A DNA stretch of 64,000 nt from Casuarius casuarius. Its lineage: Eukaryota; Chordata; Aves; Casuariiformes; Casuariidae. The stretch spans positions 1,568,932-1,632,931 of the forward strand of contig PTFA01000024.1 in assembly GCA_003342895.1 (NCBI GenBank). Direction: 5' to 3'. Both the position numbers and the translations under genes were made by a program. Position 1 is the stretch's first letter. Each line of letters opens with the position of its first letter. Positions 11,345 through 23,439 of this stretch are shown here, piece by piece. The notes beneath the pieces are model-generated. The model made no database searches. It worked only from the letters and a program-made list of their open reading frames with translations, and was not told the DNA's origin.

Positions 11345-12340
11345 ATTAATAAGATAGATTTCAAGATTAAATAATTTTCATCTTTGGCACAAATATAATT
11401 AAGATGAGACTTAGCCTGGAGAAAGGCTTCCTCCGGGCCTTTCAGCAACTCCCATTTGCCACCTCACCTTCAAACCACCTCAACTCTTGCATTAGTTCCC
11501 CTTCTGCTGCTCCACTAATAGCTGCTTCTCCAGACATTATCAGTGCAATAGATTTGATTATAAGACTGATGCATTTCTATGGCTAGTACACATCTAGACA
11601 AACTTCAAGCATCTCTGGGCATAATATGACTAGACCGAGCCTTAGTTTCTGCAGTGGCAAACTTTTCTTTCTTGTCATGTCACAAGAAGAATCTTCTTCC
11701 TGCTATTCAATTTGATTATTGTCTTCTGATACTTGAATCAATTCATTGTTTATTTTTTATGTATGCAACTGCAGTTTGCTTGTCATGATGTATGGCAGTC
11801 AGTGCTACAGAGAATCCCCATCTAAATCACCAGCAAGGTCTAAATTCACTATTAAGGAGATTCAGAGTGAAGTTTTAATCTGTCCTGGTAAGTAGCCAAG
11901 TTGTCATCCTGCTAGCTTTAATGTTAGTCAAATTGCCAAGACACAAGGAAAGTATCCTGCTGATTCAGCTTCTGCAAAAGATGCTTCTGAGTCTTTGCTT
12001 TCCTCCTCCTTAAGTAAACACAGTAAATCCCCAAATTTAAAAACTGCTGAAACAAGGCAACAAGGAGAAAAATCTCCCAAATGATACCCAATTTATCAAG
12101 CCTGAGGTCTGCATCACTTCTGTTGTAGAGCTCTACGTCCTTAAATGGACTAAACAGACCCAACAGCTTGGCTTTTGCCCAGCACTCAGAGAAAGTACAG
12201 CCCCAGGCAGTCTTAAGATTTCACTTAATTCTGGCACCAGTGAACCAGGAATCTAAATCTTAAACACATTTGTTACTACCTGGATGTGCAAGGAACAGAG
12301 ACAAACTCTGCTTTTAAGGCTGACTGCACAACAGCATTCA
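11345..12340. other. Non-coding; no gene seen
   Basis: Short overlapping frames only. Nothing recognisable on either strand. Confidence 0.6.
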
Positions 12341-12349
12341 ATTTATTAT

Positions 12350-12660
12350 CTCAGACAAAAAGACGACGCAGGACCTCAGACCGCAGCACAGAGCAAACTG
12401 GAGCTCAGGTCCAGCCCAAGCCTCAGATGAGCCAGAGGAAAACGGAGAGAAGGAGCCTGGCTCTGCTCCAACACCTTTGCCAACCTGAACAACCCTGAAG
12501 TCACAGACTGGGCTCAAGTAATTAATATACCGGTTGTCTGACTGCTGCCTCTGCGGCAAAGGACTCTCCTCAGGAGCTGCAGGAGGGAGGAGCCGCGTCC
12601 TGGGACAGGAATCACGCAAGGCTGCCAATGAGTCATTGCGTATAGACACGCTTTAGGAGA
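12350..12660. other. GC/CpG-richer islet, open on both strands
   Basis: This stretch of about 300 bases has more G, C and CpG than its neighbours (GACGACGC, CCGCGTCC, CACGC). It is open for 103 codons on the minus strand and about 70 on the plus. A TGAGTCAT AP-1-type site lies near 12629. The frames look like the side effect of GC content. It could be a small CpG-rich regulatory islet or an lncRNA exon; no protein family was recognised. Confidence 0.3.
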
Positions 12661-13780
12661 GACTGACTTAACGGGCTTGTTTGGATGCTCAGTCCTGTCT
12701 CAGTACTTACAGATGACCAGCAGGCCTCTTCACAGCACCAATTTTGATGGCTGCTCACCTCTAATAGACCGGCCAAGGCTTAAGATGCTGTCAGATGGCC
12801 CAAGCTGACCTGTGAGCAAGTACAGGCCAATTTATGAGCAACCCTGCGAGAGCTGAGGTTTTTGCAATTTCCCCCAAATGTCAGGTAAAAATTCAGTATC
12901 TTTCCCTGCACTTGGCTTTAGGTTTCTGACTCAAGCAATAAAAAATGTTGGTTATACAAACCTAATCTCTACAGAAATTTTTTGAAACTCTAATCCATCA
13001 AACTCTCCAAAGCTTTTATCTTTCCTCCGTGCAAGCCAGCATACAGGAAACAGGATCAAGTCCCATCAAAACTTTTGGGAAGACTTCACAGCTTGTTTCC
13101 ATACTCTTTAAAAACAGTAATAGTTCTATAATTTAAACAGTGGAGTCCTAGCATTCAATATTTAAACAACAGCAGCATCCCGTTAAAGGAAGAACTAATA
13201 ACCCTTCTTATAGTAACAGCTACTGCCCATTATAAACAACTGAAATTAGCCTTGTAAGGTGGCTAAATCATATCTGCTTAGGCTCCAATTTTGCATCTTC
13301 TGTGTTTTCCCAGGCTATTTTGACCAAGTAAAGAAATATCGCATTGACCTTTTCCCTAAGAGATTTTGCTCCTATGTATGAGAGAGGTAGCCAGAGGTAG
13401 ACTCCTGACAAAAAATTACAGCTTTGATATTCCATAGAAAATTCATCCAGATATACAAGTCCTTGAAAAAAAAATTAATAAGTGTGTGTGCATGTAACAC
13501 ACAATCAGGTGTTACAGATGATTCCTCATGTGCCTTAACAGTGGGACCCTCTGAAGAAAGAGGAACGCTCCAGCCAGGGGGAAAGCAGGATAGTGACAGC
13601 AGTTACACCTCCAGGCTGTAGTGGGTTAAACCTGACTGAGGTTTAGATCCAGGCACTAAAACTAGGAGCAAGACAGCTCTCTCTAGAGTAAACTCAGTGA
13701 GGAACAGGGAGTGCAGCACTATGTACAATTGGCTCTGGAAGGACAGAAATTTAAGGTCTGCCTTCATATTTTCTTTAGAC
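12661..13780. other. Non-coding; weak splice pair only
   Basis: A minus-strand pair (acceptor GCTCACAG at 12810-12812, donor TTAGAG|GTGAGC at 12753-12758) encloses 51 nt that is open in one frame. It is short and could be chance. Otherwise nothing is seen. Confidence 0.5.
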
Positions 13781-13789
13781 ATGAGCTTT

Positions 13790-13990
13790 TGAAGGAAACA
13801 GGTCAGGACACGGAGATAGTCTCCTGTGAAGGAGCAAAGGGAGAGTGCCCATGTGGAAAAGGGAGAGGTGAGGACGGAAGGGACACGTAGTCAGGCAAGG
13901 AGACCAGAACTGGGAGATGAGCATGGGAGAGGTCTCAGCTCAGGTGAGGATCCGGGTTATGGAGACTGGAATGGACCCCGCAAAAGAGCA
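13790..13990 (+). other. Purine-rich tract
   Basis: The plus strand is strongly biased to A and G over about 200 bases (many GGAGA, AAGGGA and GAGGTGAGG words). A donor-like CTCAG|GTGAGG lies near 13942. Such a bias can allow triplex DNA and leaves frames open by chance; the 113-codon frame at 13917-14258 is probably explained this way. Confidence 0.5.
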
Positions 13991-15229
13991 TGGGACTAGA
14001 AAACTTGAGAACAGCAGCGCGGGACTAGCTGGTCAGGGTAGGGGGAATGATACTTGTTGCAGGAAGGAGAGCAAAGCTTTACTTTCTTGGAGAAACAGTC
14101 AGAAGGATCTTCCAAGAATGGTATCTGGCATTCCCACATCCCATCCTTCCGCAGTGCTCAATAAATCCCCAAAGCCCTCTGTGCTAGATAAAGAGCATCA
14201 GATTAAGAGGGCTACACAACGGATCAAGACTCTTAATACAGACAACAATACATGTTGACAGCCTTCAGTTTGTTTTCTTAAAATCTAAAAAAGTTGCATA
14301 CAAAAAAAAACCCCTTTATCGAAATATTATTAACATGGGTGGAGACTAAGAAGCCTGATGTGCAGCAGTGCTGAGATCTCAGCACAGCAATTTAAATCAC
14401 AGTAGACATGCTTCAAACTTACCAACTAGATTAGCACTGCTAACAACCCAAGCATGTGAGATCACACATTCAAAACTGGTGAATTCGTTTAAGCTTAATC
14501 GCTCTAGGTATCAATTATCCATGTAGAAATAGAGAAATAACAACACTTTATTGCACAAAAAATGATATGAACGTAAGTTTGTATTTATGAAGTATTCAGG
14601 GACCATCACAGAAGAGCTGGTAAGAAGTCGTTCTTCTTCAGAAGACAGTTTGAATAGAAAGCAGTAAACCATCACACTGAGCAGTTATGGAAAATAAAAT
14701 ACTGAAAAATTGTTCCATCTGTGAAAATATCATTCAGCCGGAACTGACTGAGGTTACTCTTGTGAAGAAAAAAAATAGGAAGTGATTGCAAAAATGTAAA
14801 TTTGCATAAGTGTACATGCACAAGGGCTGAATTACTGTCTACACACACAATCTGTAATCCAGTAGCTTCTCACTTCAGAACACTTGGTCTTGCAGCCTGT
14901 TAAGTTTTTCTCCTGTAGTCTGTGTGCCAAAGTCACACAGGACCAGTTACAACTGCACCCAAATGCACTGACTGGTCACACAGTGAAGGAAGATATAGAA
15001 TAAAATATAATTATATTCTATAATAGATAGAAGTAAAATTCCTTTAACATATGAAAGCATAGTCACACAAAAGATGTTTTTGGCAGGGCTAATTTAGTTT
15101 CTATCAGATAGCAGCATTAGCCATAAAACCCTTGAGAAAGTATATTATTAAAGACAAAAATGCAGTTACATACAGCTGCATTTCAAAAGTCATTAATGGT
15201 CCTTACAAGAAGGGAAAACCAGCTTTTTC

Positions 15230-15230
<1 letters not shown>
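13991..15230. other. Non-coding; no gene seen
   Basis: Apart from an AT palindrome at 14994-15022, only short frames and AT-rich sequence are present. Confidence 0.6.
14994..15022. repeat. AT-rich nested palindrome
   Basis: TATAGAATA and TATTCTATA form perfect 9-bp arms around a centre that overlaps the 14-bp palindrome AATATAATTATATT (15004-15017). The structure may form a cruciform and could be a source of small rearrangements. Confidence 0.85.
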
Positions 15231-15232
<2 letters not shown>

Positions 15233-15266
<34 letters not shown>

Positions 15267-15306
15267 CGCATGTGTGTGCGCGCGCGCACGCATGTGTGTG
15301 CGTGCA
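15233..15306. repeat. (TG)n/(CG)n microsatellite, Z-DNA prone
   Basis: (TG)14 is followed by CG-rich alternation. The 20-mer CGCGCACGCATGTGTGTGCG occurs twice (15261-15280 and 15283-15302), a 22-bp period. Uninterrupted alternating purine-pyrimidine with CG steps is the classic composition for left-handed Z-DNA. It lies in no recognised gene; the plus-strand frame across it is an artefact. Confidence 0.95.
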
Positions 15307-16815
15307 CCAAGCTCTTCTCAAAAAAAAAAAAATTAATTGAAAAATGTTGTTCAGGGAGCTTTAAAAATTGAGTTTGCCCGAGTTCATCACCTAACCTGGT
15401 AATATCACTAGCTGTAATACCTTGAGATCCAATCTTGCCGAATCCTGTTTAACTTGGGGGCCTGGGACTAATGAATTCTCATTTCCTCTGTGTGAGCATG
15501 CCTTGCTAATCATCTTCTCCACAGGCAGAGGAAAGCTATCCTTTCATGGATAAATCCAGCAAATCCCCCGATGGATGCTTTTTACCACTATTTTAACAGA
15601 GTCTCTTTAATGTGACAGATGCAACTTGAAGCTACTTTCATGTTGGCATTTTATTTTCCCCTTCCACCATCTAATAGGGCCTGATGAAATAAGCCGAGAA
15701 GTGCAAACTGCATCTTTGAACCTATGGTGATGAACTGTTTCAAAGCTGCCTCAAAGCACACACCTGAGGCAGGAGATTAAGATCTCCTTTTGTAGTTCAC
15801 TCCCATTTCCACACAGCAATTCCTCCCCACTGCTGCGTGCCCATGCTGGCACTTAACTTGCTGAGACTGCTAAGGTGGAAATCTATATTGCTCAGAGTCT
15901 CCTAAAGGCAATGGTGCCATATTGCCCAGAGGAGGGTGTGAATAGTCCATGTAATATGTTGCAGATATGCTTAGGAATTAAATCAGCAAATGATCGAGTA
16001 TAAATGCAGAGTGTCATCTGCTTAATTTATCACAAGGAAAAAAAGAAAATAAAAAAAAGAAAAGCTTTATTCATTTGCACCAACATCTGGAAGATCTCTC
16101 AAGCCAAGGCCCTTCATCGACAGGGTACAGACACAGCAGGCTCGCTTCTACATGTACTCAAGCATGAAGAGTCCAACTCTAAAAATAGAGCGTCATCAAT
16201 CACTCCTGCCACTTGACAAAAATTTATTCCTGTCCTGGAAATAGATGCAAAAGAAGAGTCGAAATGGTTTTCTTTTGGTTAGAAGGAAAGTAGGATCTGT
16301 TTTCATTGTCCCCATGCAAAACAAAACTGGGTTCTAAGCACCAGCTTGTATCAAAATAGCTGGCTAACTTTGCCAGAAAGGATACTAAAGTATTCAGTGG
16401 GAAATGAGCAGGAAGCTATAAGGACATTTCAGACTGGCATTTTTTACAGCAGGTTGCTGCAGCAGGGATTGCAGTTATTCCTGTATGACTAGAAGGACTG
16501 CTGACCACAGTCTATGAAAACAAAAAGCATTTTCTAAAGGCAGTAATGAAGTAAAACATGTTCTTCTGAGTAGGTGAAGAGACAGAAAACTCCAAGATAA
16601 GTCCTCCTGGGAAGAACAAGAATTTTGTGCAATTTCAAGGAGATATCCATGGCAAATTTCACAACAGGAACAGCTGCTTCTCACAGTCATGGGAAGCAGG
16701 AGATATCACTTTCAAGAGCAAGATGTTGACGGTGACACAGTAGGGCATAAACCAGAAGAACCAGTTTCTGTAGGCTTTTTGTTGCAATAGCAGTGTAACC
16801 CCAGGCCTCTTGTAG
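15307..16815. other. Non-coding; no gene seen
   Basis: Short frames only. A pair of TGATGA-like boxes (15682, 15727) and a CTGA near 15765 were considered for a box C/D snoRNA and rejected. Nothing else is recognisable. Confidence 0.55.
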
Positions 16816-17262
16816 CTACATAGCACCGTAATACAGTATTGCCATTGCTACCAACAGGCCAGAAGCGTTACATTTTGCAAGGCCACAGGACTGAGGCTTG
16901 TCAGGCTTGCCCTGTCTGGACTTTTCTTCACCTGCCTGCAGGTTTTTGGTTGGTTTGTTTGTTTGTTTTAAACATGGTTTAGCTGCAACAACAATTTTGC
17001 TAATGGTGTCCTTGGCTATTTTACTTTTGTTTATCTTTGTATGGTACAACCATAGCTTTACGTAGAATAACTGCTCGCAACTCATATCTATGTAAAATGA
17101 GATATTTATGACTTTAACATAATGATGTAGGGAAATACAGACCTGGCGCGATAGCGGAGACCTTGAGACGTGGGATAGAGGATGCAGCGCAGAGGAGTAC
17201 AGGCATGGGATGATAACAGATGAGACGCAGGCTGGCACTGGAGACCCCACAGTTATAAACAA
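16816..17262 (-). CDS. Long open frame (148 codons), unidentified
   Basis: This minus-strand frame starts with ATG at 17262 and is one of the longer frames in the window. Its middle is hydrophobic to mixed (VKVINISFYIDMSCEQLFYV) and its C-terminal third is lysine-rich (KQTNKPTKNLQAGEEKSRQG). The lysine-rich part partly reflects the GTTTG repeats of the plus strand near 16950. It directly follows the candidate exon 17268-17473 but in a different phase and with no splice link. There is no recognised domain or signal, and it is probably not coding. Confidence 0.12.
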   Translation of the reverse strand: MFITVGSPVPACVSSVIIPCLYSSALHPLSHVSRSPLSRQVCISLHHYVKVINISFYIDMSCEQLFYVKLWLYHTKINKSKIAKDTISKIVVAAKPCLKQTNKPTKNLQAGEEKSRQGKPDKPQSCGLAKCNASGLLVAMAILYYGAM

Positions 17263-17267
17263 CTCAC

Positions 17268-17473
17268 CAATGGCAAGTTAAAGAAATACAGACTTGGAGC
17301 TGGGCAAAACTGGTTTTAAGCGTAACCAGGAGAACAAAGAAATAGTATCTAATATATGCAAAAGGCACCATATACGATGCATTCAGATGTAACGTGTAGT
17401 TCCAGACCAGTGAAGAAAGAGCAAAGGTGTAAAGGCATGTTAGCAAACAGACAAAAGTGACCCCAAGTGGATC
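17268..17473 (-). CDS. Candidate 206-nt coding exon, hydrophobic product, unidentified
   Basis: On the minus strand a strong acceptor (GGTTTCTTCTTCTTCGCTCCAG|G) precedes 17473 and a good donor (CATTG|GTGAGT) follows 17268. The 206 bases between are open in one frame for 68 codons, and that frame also stays open upstream to 17608. The product would be hydrophobic (for example VTFVCLLTCLYTFALSSLVW, then YIRYYFFVLLVTLKT), suggesting one or two membrane-spanning segments, though T-rich sequence gives this by chance as well. A second minus-strand frame of 148 codons (16816-17262) begins directly after it in another phase. Neither resembles a family I know. It could be a real exon of a membrane protein, a decayed retrocopy, or coincidence. 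Confidence 0.25.
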
Positions 17474-17609
17474 CTGGAGCGAAGAAGAAGAAACCATTGC
17501 AACATGAACATCACATTCCTCCTGGTTATGATCTCCAGATGCTGACAACGCACTGTTACACCCACCAGCAGAATAACAACTACCAACCTCAGGACCCAGA
17601 GGAGCCATG

Positions 17610-19550
17610 GAAGGGTGAAAATAACACCAGGAAAAGGGCTAGAAACTGACAGTTTTAACTGTGTTACCATTCTTTCTTTTTCTGTAGCAATTAGATCTGG
17701 ACTAACAAATGATTCGACTCTCAATTACACTAACAATTAATATAATTCTTTTATATATACATACATATATACATGCATAGAAGGTGTGTTCCCTTCTCTG
17801 CCCATGAAAATTTTGAGCATAATACTTCAACTCAAATGTTTTTGCTCTTTCAGGTGTGTCAAAAGCAAAAAATTCAGATATGCACATACATTAGGAAACT
17901 CATGCAAAGGTGATGACTGAGAACTTTGATGTGGAGAGGCAGGCAGTGCTGAAGTCACACTGGCAGAAGAAAATCTCTGAAGGCCATAATGGCAACATGC
18001 ACTGTAATGAGATGTTGGAAGAAAAAAAAAAAACAATATAGGAAAAAAAAAGTCAAAGGAGGCAATTATCAAGGATGGCAGGGGTGGGGGGCGAAAACGC
18101 CTTTGCTTACTTTTGCCTGTGACGGTACCAGCCATCCTGGCTTTTTAGGTACTCTTGCCCCTACTGTCGGGAGGCTATGCTGGACTTGGCAGCAGCTAGG
18201 GCTGGTAAGAGGTAACCTCCGCTCAGCAACATGAGTCTTCGCGTGTACTTCTCATCTCTCTAACAAAAGCAGGAGCGCCAAAAACAGACGGGGAGAAAAG
18301 AAGAGTCTCCGAGGCTCTTCCGCCTCCCTCCCTTTTCACTAAGGGCCCTCCCTGCCATCTGCTTCTCCCCATCCCACCGCAGGAACGGGGCACACTGCCC
18401 ACATTGCCAACAATAGCTTTGGGAGCTTGACATTGTTCTTCATGATACAATACTTTTTTGACCTCTAAAGGAATCTACAGCTATGTTTAGGCAAAATAAT
18501 TGTATTTATCTGTTGCCCAAATTCCGTTTGCTTCTTAATATAGCTCTTAAGTCTGACACATGGAGACTACCCCTGGAAAAAGATATGTTACCATAACAAC
18601 ATTTTTCTAGCCAAATTCATTTAAGCAAAGGGGAGAACTGGGGAGACCAAAGGACAATCTTCAGATAATTCCTTTAATTCAAAGCCAAAACCACTTATTC
18701 CAGGATTATTTTTTCCTGCACAGTCCCAAATTTAGTAGTAATTAAACCTCTGCAGTTGATTAGCCTCAGTTTCCATTTCTATCGTTGGTTACATCTTTTT
18801 ATATGATGTTTGTTTTCTAACCCAAACACAGTACAACAATCTAAATTGGCTTATTCTTCGGACTTTCTGAACTAGATTTTCCTATCCAACATACTCCATG
18901 TGTGCTACTGCATACTATCATTAATTAAAGCCTCTGTGGGAAACAGCTTCTAGTCTACACCCTGTACAAACCATTTCACCTTTATTTGAATTGAACAATG
19001 ATAACATCTAGAGAGTGGATATGCCCTGCAAATATGCCCTGCTGATAACTTAATGGATTTATCAAGTAATCATTGTGGATTGTGGAGACAGAGTGTACAT
19101 AATAGATATGGAAATGAGTAGAGGAAAAGAAGCAGAAGCTGTGCATTTTATATCTTTCATTTAAATGATGTTGGAGAGCTGATATTTAAATAGAAGCAGT
19201 TTTATTGTACAGCGTCCTTAGTGGTTTGCTGGGGCTTTGGAAGCCTAGTAGATTTGTTCAAAATGCCCTAGTGCAACAAACGATGGCAGGCATGTTCCCG
19301 CCCCATCTAGAGCTTGTTAAATTTACACCACCTTCGTTACAGTATGTGCGCAACAAAACACCTCCTTTTTTCTCTTTACTAAGTTAATTGCAGTATATAA
19401 GCTGCCTACTCTCTGGAGCACTTAGGCCTTCCAGGACACAATTAGGCCAAGAATTTACTTACTTGTATCTTCCTCTTGTGGTTTTCCTCCATTTCACAGT
19501 CTATTTCTTCTCTTTCCTCTATCTCCTTCTTGGTTTTCCTGAACACAAAA
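17610..19550. other. Non-coding; no gene seen
   Basis: An AT-rich TATA/CATA simple tract lies at about 17744-17778 and A-runs near 18021-18050. A GC-richer patch at 18250-18400 is open on the minus strand for about 75 codons but shows no recognisable sequence. Confidence 0.55.
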
Positions 19551-19558
19551 TTCCCGAA

Positions 19559-19651
19559 ATGGCAAACAAGAACCAGAAAACACAGAGGATCGAGCAAACA
19601 GAAAGGACAACTCCAAAAGAAATTATGAAACACAATAATGGCTACGTTTAA
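19559..19651 (+). CDS. Candidate 30-codon small ORF
   Basis: ATG at 19559 sits in a good context (G at -3, G at +4) and follows a long pyrimidine tract. The frame ends at TAA after 30 codons. The product is hydrophilic and charged, beginning MANKNQKTQRIEQ and ending MKHNNGYV. It is the C-terminal part of a longer open frame whose N-terminal half is explained by the pyrimidine tract. It has no known homologue in my memory and may simply be A-rich sequence read as Lys, Asn and Gln. Confidence 0.12.
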   Translation: MANKNQKTQRIEQTERTTPKEIMKHNNGYV

Positions 19652-22600
19652 ATTGCCATCGCATACAGTGGAGAATGCACCAACAGCAATAACTGAAAGG
19701 GACTCTTAAATGGTCTTTCACGCTCTGTAGATCTGTTCACCTTCCCAAAGGCTGAGAACATATCTTAACAGTTTCTTTACTTTCCTAAGATCAAATATAA
19801 ATTCTAACCCTGAATAAGGCCAAGGAAACAGTTCTCAGAAGCCTGTTGTAATCCATGCTCCACTATTACTTCTTTTTCATTTGTATACAAAACTAGGAGC
19901 TGCTGGAGGCCAACGAATTCCAGCCTTGAAGAAATCTGTCCCATATCTGCACAAGCTAGAAGGGTCATTAACCAACTAGATTGCTCTCCTGGCTTTCAGC
20001 ATTTTTAGTGTCAAGATAACATGCAGCATATTTTTCTTCCTCAGATGGACAATGCCATGCAAGCGTGCACCGCAGAGCACTGTATGTTGCTTGCCGCTGT
20101 CATTTAAGTACTTTGAGATTGGCTTGCCAAAATGTTGAGGTGCTATTAGAATCTGCACAAGGCCCAAAGCAACTGGCGTGTATATACATACGTATATTTC
20201 AGTTTACTAAAGCAGCATACTGAATGTAGCTAATGATAACACATCTGTGTTTGCTGCCATCAATAAATATTTTCAGACTTTACAGCCAAAATTTTTGATC
20301 AAAGTTTGACTCATATATTCAGGCTATAGAATGAACCTCATAAACATCTAGTCTTTTATAAAGTTGCCAAACAACACCAAGTCCATCATCCTCTCTGCTA
20401 GGCTGTTTAAATGCTTAATTATCCTGCTAGAGATTTGCATCTTAGCTCTATATTGAAATTGCCAAGTTTCAGGTTCTAGCCACTGAATCTCATTATGCCT
20501 TCCTCTTCCAAGATCCCTAACATATCTTTTCTGCCTAAATACAAGTCACCCCTCAACTTTCTCTTACAATGTGAATTAAATAAGCTCCTGAATGCTCATG
20601 CTCAGGCAATTTTCAGCTTCAGGATCATTTTTTTAGCCTTTCTTCGAACTCTAGCACTTCTAGCACTACCCATATGTTTCTTGGACTTATGATAACCATT
20701 TTAGTATGGGTTTTAAAATGCAGCATGGTGATGAGACCATGGCCTTTTCTAGAAGGATTTAATTTTCTTAGACCTATAATAATTCACCAAAATTGATATG
20801 ATTAACACTGATATTGTGTTTCTTTTCTTTGGCCATCCTAACCTTCTTTTTGCATCTTGGCTCTCTGGACTTGCTCTTTATTCTTTACTCCAGATGTACC
20901 TGAGGGACAGATTTAGGAGGGATGGTGGCGAAGAGGAGCAAGTGTAATTACAGCATTCTGGTGCCCATGCTTCAAATAATGCAAAGCAGGAGCACTGAGT
21001 GAAGCAACTCTTTCCCCCTGCAACATGCCTCCAACCAATGTGTCCACTGTTTGCATTTGGCAATATCAAATGAACTTGTTTTTGACTTATTGCTTTAATC
21101 AAACAATTCAGATAGCTAAGAGTAATCTATTCCTCATCGTCTTAACTCCTGCCTTCTATAAAATCTCTCTACAGTTCAGTTTGCAGAACTGTGCACTCAC
21201 AAATAAAGATAGGAATCATCACTGGGCCAAAAACTCATCCATGAGACTCCAGTAGTAACATCCCAGATTACTGGTGTAAAATGAAAAGGACCCATAGGTG
21301 AGACCACAAATTACCTTAATTTTGTTTAACTGTACATACAGGCTCTCAAAGTGCCAAATTATTGTAAGCAATAATGCACTTCTGGAAAACATATCACCAG
21401 TTTCTCCTCTTAGTTTTCTCTTGTGACTATATAATTTTAGGTGAAGTTGTTTGTGTGAATATAATGAGAATCCATAAAGAAAAACACTGCCTGACTTTAT
21501 ATGGCTGTTCTTTATGTTGGAAGAAACAAGCATACTGGCAATGTAAAAAGATGACCTCAGAATAAAAAACAGCAAAGTGTCTTTGAGAAGGAAAAGATGG
21601 AGGAGGCAGAAGGAGCAGAACATATGCATCTCCTACACACACCTTTAGTGAACTCCAAAGGGAGAAAAGGGAGCTGTTGAACTGTGTATATAAAGGGAGC
21701 GTTTGGAAACTTAAGTGCAGCATAGAGAGCAAAAAGCCATTCCAATTTCATACACTAGATAAGCTCTACATGTATTTGTATATGTAGATGTTTCATATTC
21801 AAAGGCAATAAAGGAGGTTAACTTCATTAGCAATTGAATTAACATTCATAGTACAGAAGTGAAAGCAAAGTGTAGGTTGGAAGGAATACCTGGAGGAGGT
21901 ACTGCGAGCACTGAGCTTATCTTTCCAGGCTAAGTGATTATTGATGTAGATCTTAATCTAGGAAAATTTGAAGAGTGTAACTACCAGAGTTGCAGAGAGA
22001 TTACTTAACGGCCTACATAAGAGAATCAAGAAAACAAGATTGCAGTGAGAAAGAAAACTTACGCAGAAAACACGGCCTGTTTTCTGGCTCAGATTTAACC
22101 ATGTGATAGCAAGAAGCCATACAGTGCTGGGTGGCAAGGATCCGGTAGTCTTAGCAGAAATAACTATCCAGCAGCAGTATTTGGAGTGACCAGGAGATGA
22201 TGGATTAGACCTGTCATAACAAAGGTTTCCACTGAACTAAAACTTGTTAAATGAATATCAAGACAAGTTAGTTCATCTGAATCTGCTGGCTGTTTCAACA
22301 GCCTGGGTAAATCTATGCTCCACTACCAATGATACTGATCTTTTTCGCCTTAAACGAGCAGTATATTTGTATAGATGTACTCCATTATAGCTCTTTTTCC
22401 AGACTGGCTTCTGGAAGCTGGAGAGTTCAGTCCATCTGAAAATTAATTAGACAATTTTAAACACAGTTTATTTCCTCTCAGATTCCCACAGTGTTTCTTA
22501 CACACTTCCAACTTGCCACAGTCCAAATATAGAACAAGACAGATACAGATACCGATAAGGGATATAACAAGCCAAAAGAACTCAACAACAACAAACATAC

Positions 22601-23390
22601 ACAGAAGTACAAGATTCTTACAGCACAAGGTATTTCACATACTAAGTATCTCTGAATCTTGATTTAGTCATTCTTCACTCCCAGTGGAAGCAGTTGGGTA
22701 AAACCACATGAAAACACATAGTCCAGAGAGCAATGCTAGTATGGAAAGGACACAGAGAATGGTTATAGCAGAAGCCCAAAAATGTGATTAGTACTGCTGT
22801 AGCTCATCCCACTAAACCAAACAGCCCACTGATACCGTGATGAAGATAGATTTTTTTTCCTCCTTTGTTAATCTAGCAATGCTAAAGGCAGCCTCACTTC
22901 AGTAAGCATTTTCACTATGTTGACAGCCTTTCACATCAAGCTGTTAGACTGGAAATACCATGGAATAGTCATTTATCTGCTTGTTTCCAGACCTATAGAC
23001 TGTTTTAAGGCATTATTAAATAGGCCTAGTGAAAAGTATATTTGAGATATTTTAATCACTCTTAAACTGTAGCAAGACTACTTCAGCAAAACAGAGAATT
23101 TAAAGCAGCAGTTCGCAGTCGTCCTTGCAACATCAACCCACATGCCCCAGACTGCCACCATCTCCTTAGCCACTGTTATCCAAAATCCTGCCCTACCTTG
23201 TTCACACTACACCCTGGGCTGTCATTGCAAGCCCTCTCCCCCTGGTGCACAGCAACTGGGGGCTCTGTGCTTTAGTATTGCTCAGCAGTTGGGAAAATGG
23301 TGGAGTAGGGGAAGGAAAAAAAAAAAACAACCCACACATGTTTTTGTTCCTGTTACCAGCAGATAAGTTTATGTCTAATTTGCTTCCAGG
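19652..23390. other. Non-coding; no gene seen
   Basis: Several frames of 60-136 codons overlap on both strands around 20.9-21.75 kb, none with recognisable sequence or a consistent splice pair. A short GGTTGGAAGGAA phrase near 21876 recalls reverse-oriented CR1 but is too short to call. Confidence 0.55.
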
Positions 23391-23393
23391 GTT

Positions 23394-23412
23394 CCCCCCG
23401 CCCCCCACCCCC
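23394..23412 (-). other. G-quadruplex-capable G-runs (minus strand)
   Basis: Runs of 6, 6 and 5 C separated by single bases on the plus strand give GGGGG-T-GGGGGG-C-GGGGGG on the minus strand. The runs are long enough to supply four G-tracts. Confidence 0.6.
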
Positions 23413-23439
23413 TACAAACAAGCACATCTTTTTCATTAA

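Noticed and set aside
11137..11448. 103-codon minus-strand frame with Tyr/His/Ile repeats
   Set aside because: Its middle is the translated TA/TG/CA simple repeat, and its C-terminal end is A-rich low complexity.
15132..15371. 79-codon plus-strand frame containing a Cys-Val repeat
   Set aside because: The repeat is the translated (TG)n microsatellite.
15678..15772. Possible box C/D snoRNA (TGATGA boxes at about 15682 and 15727, CTGA near 15765)
   Set aside because: The bases flanking the outer boxes do not pair into a terminal stem and no D' box is present.
21860..21910. GGTTGGAAGGAATACCTGGAGG resembling reverse CR1
   Set aside because: The similarity is limited to about 20 bases with no octamer end or further CR1 sequence.
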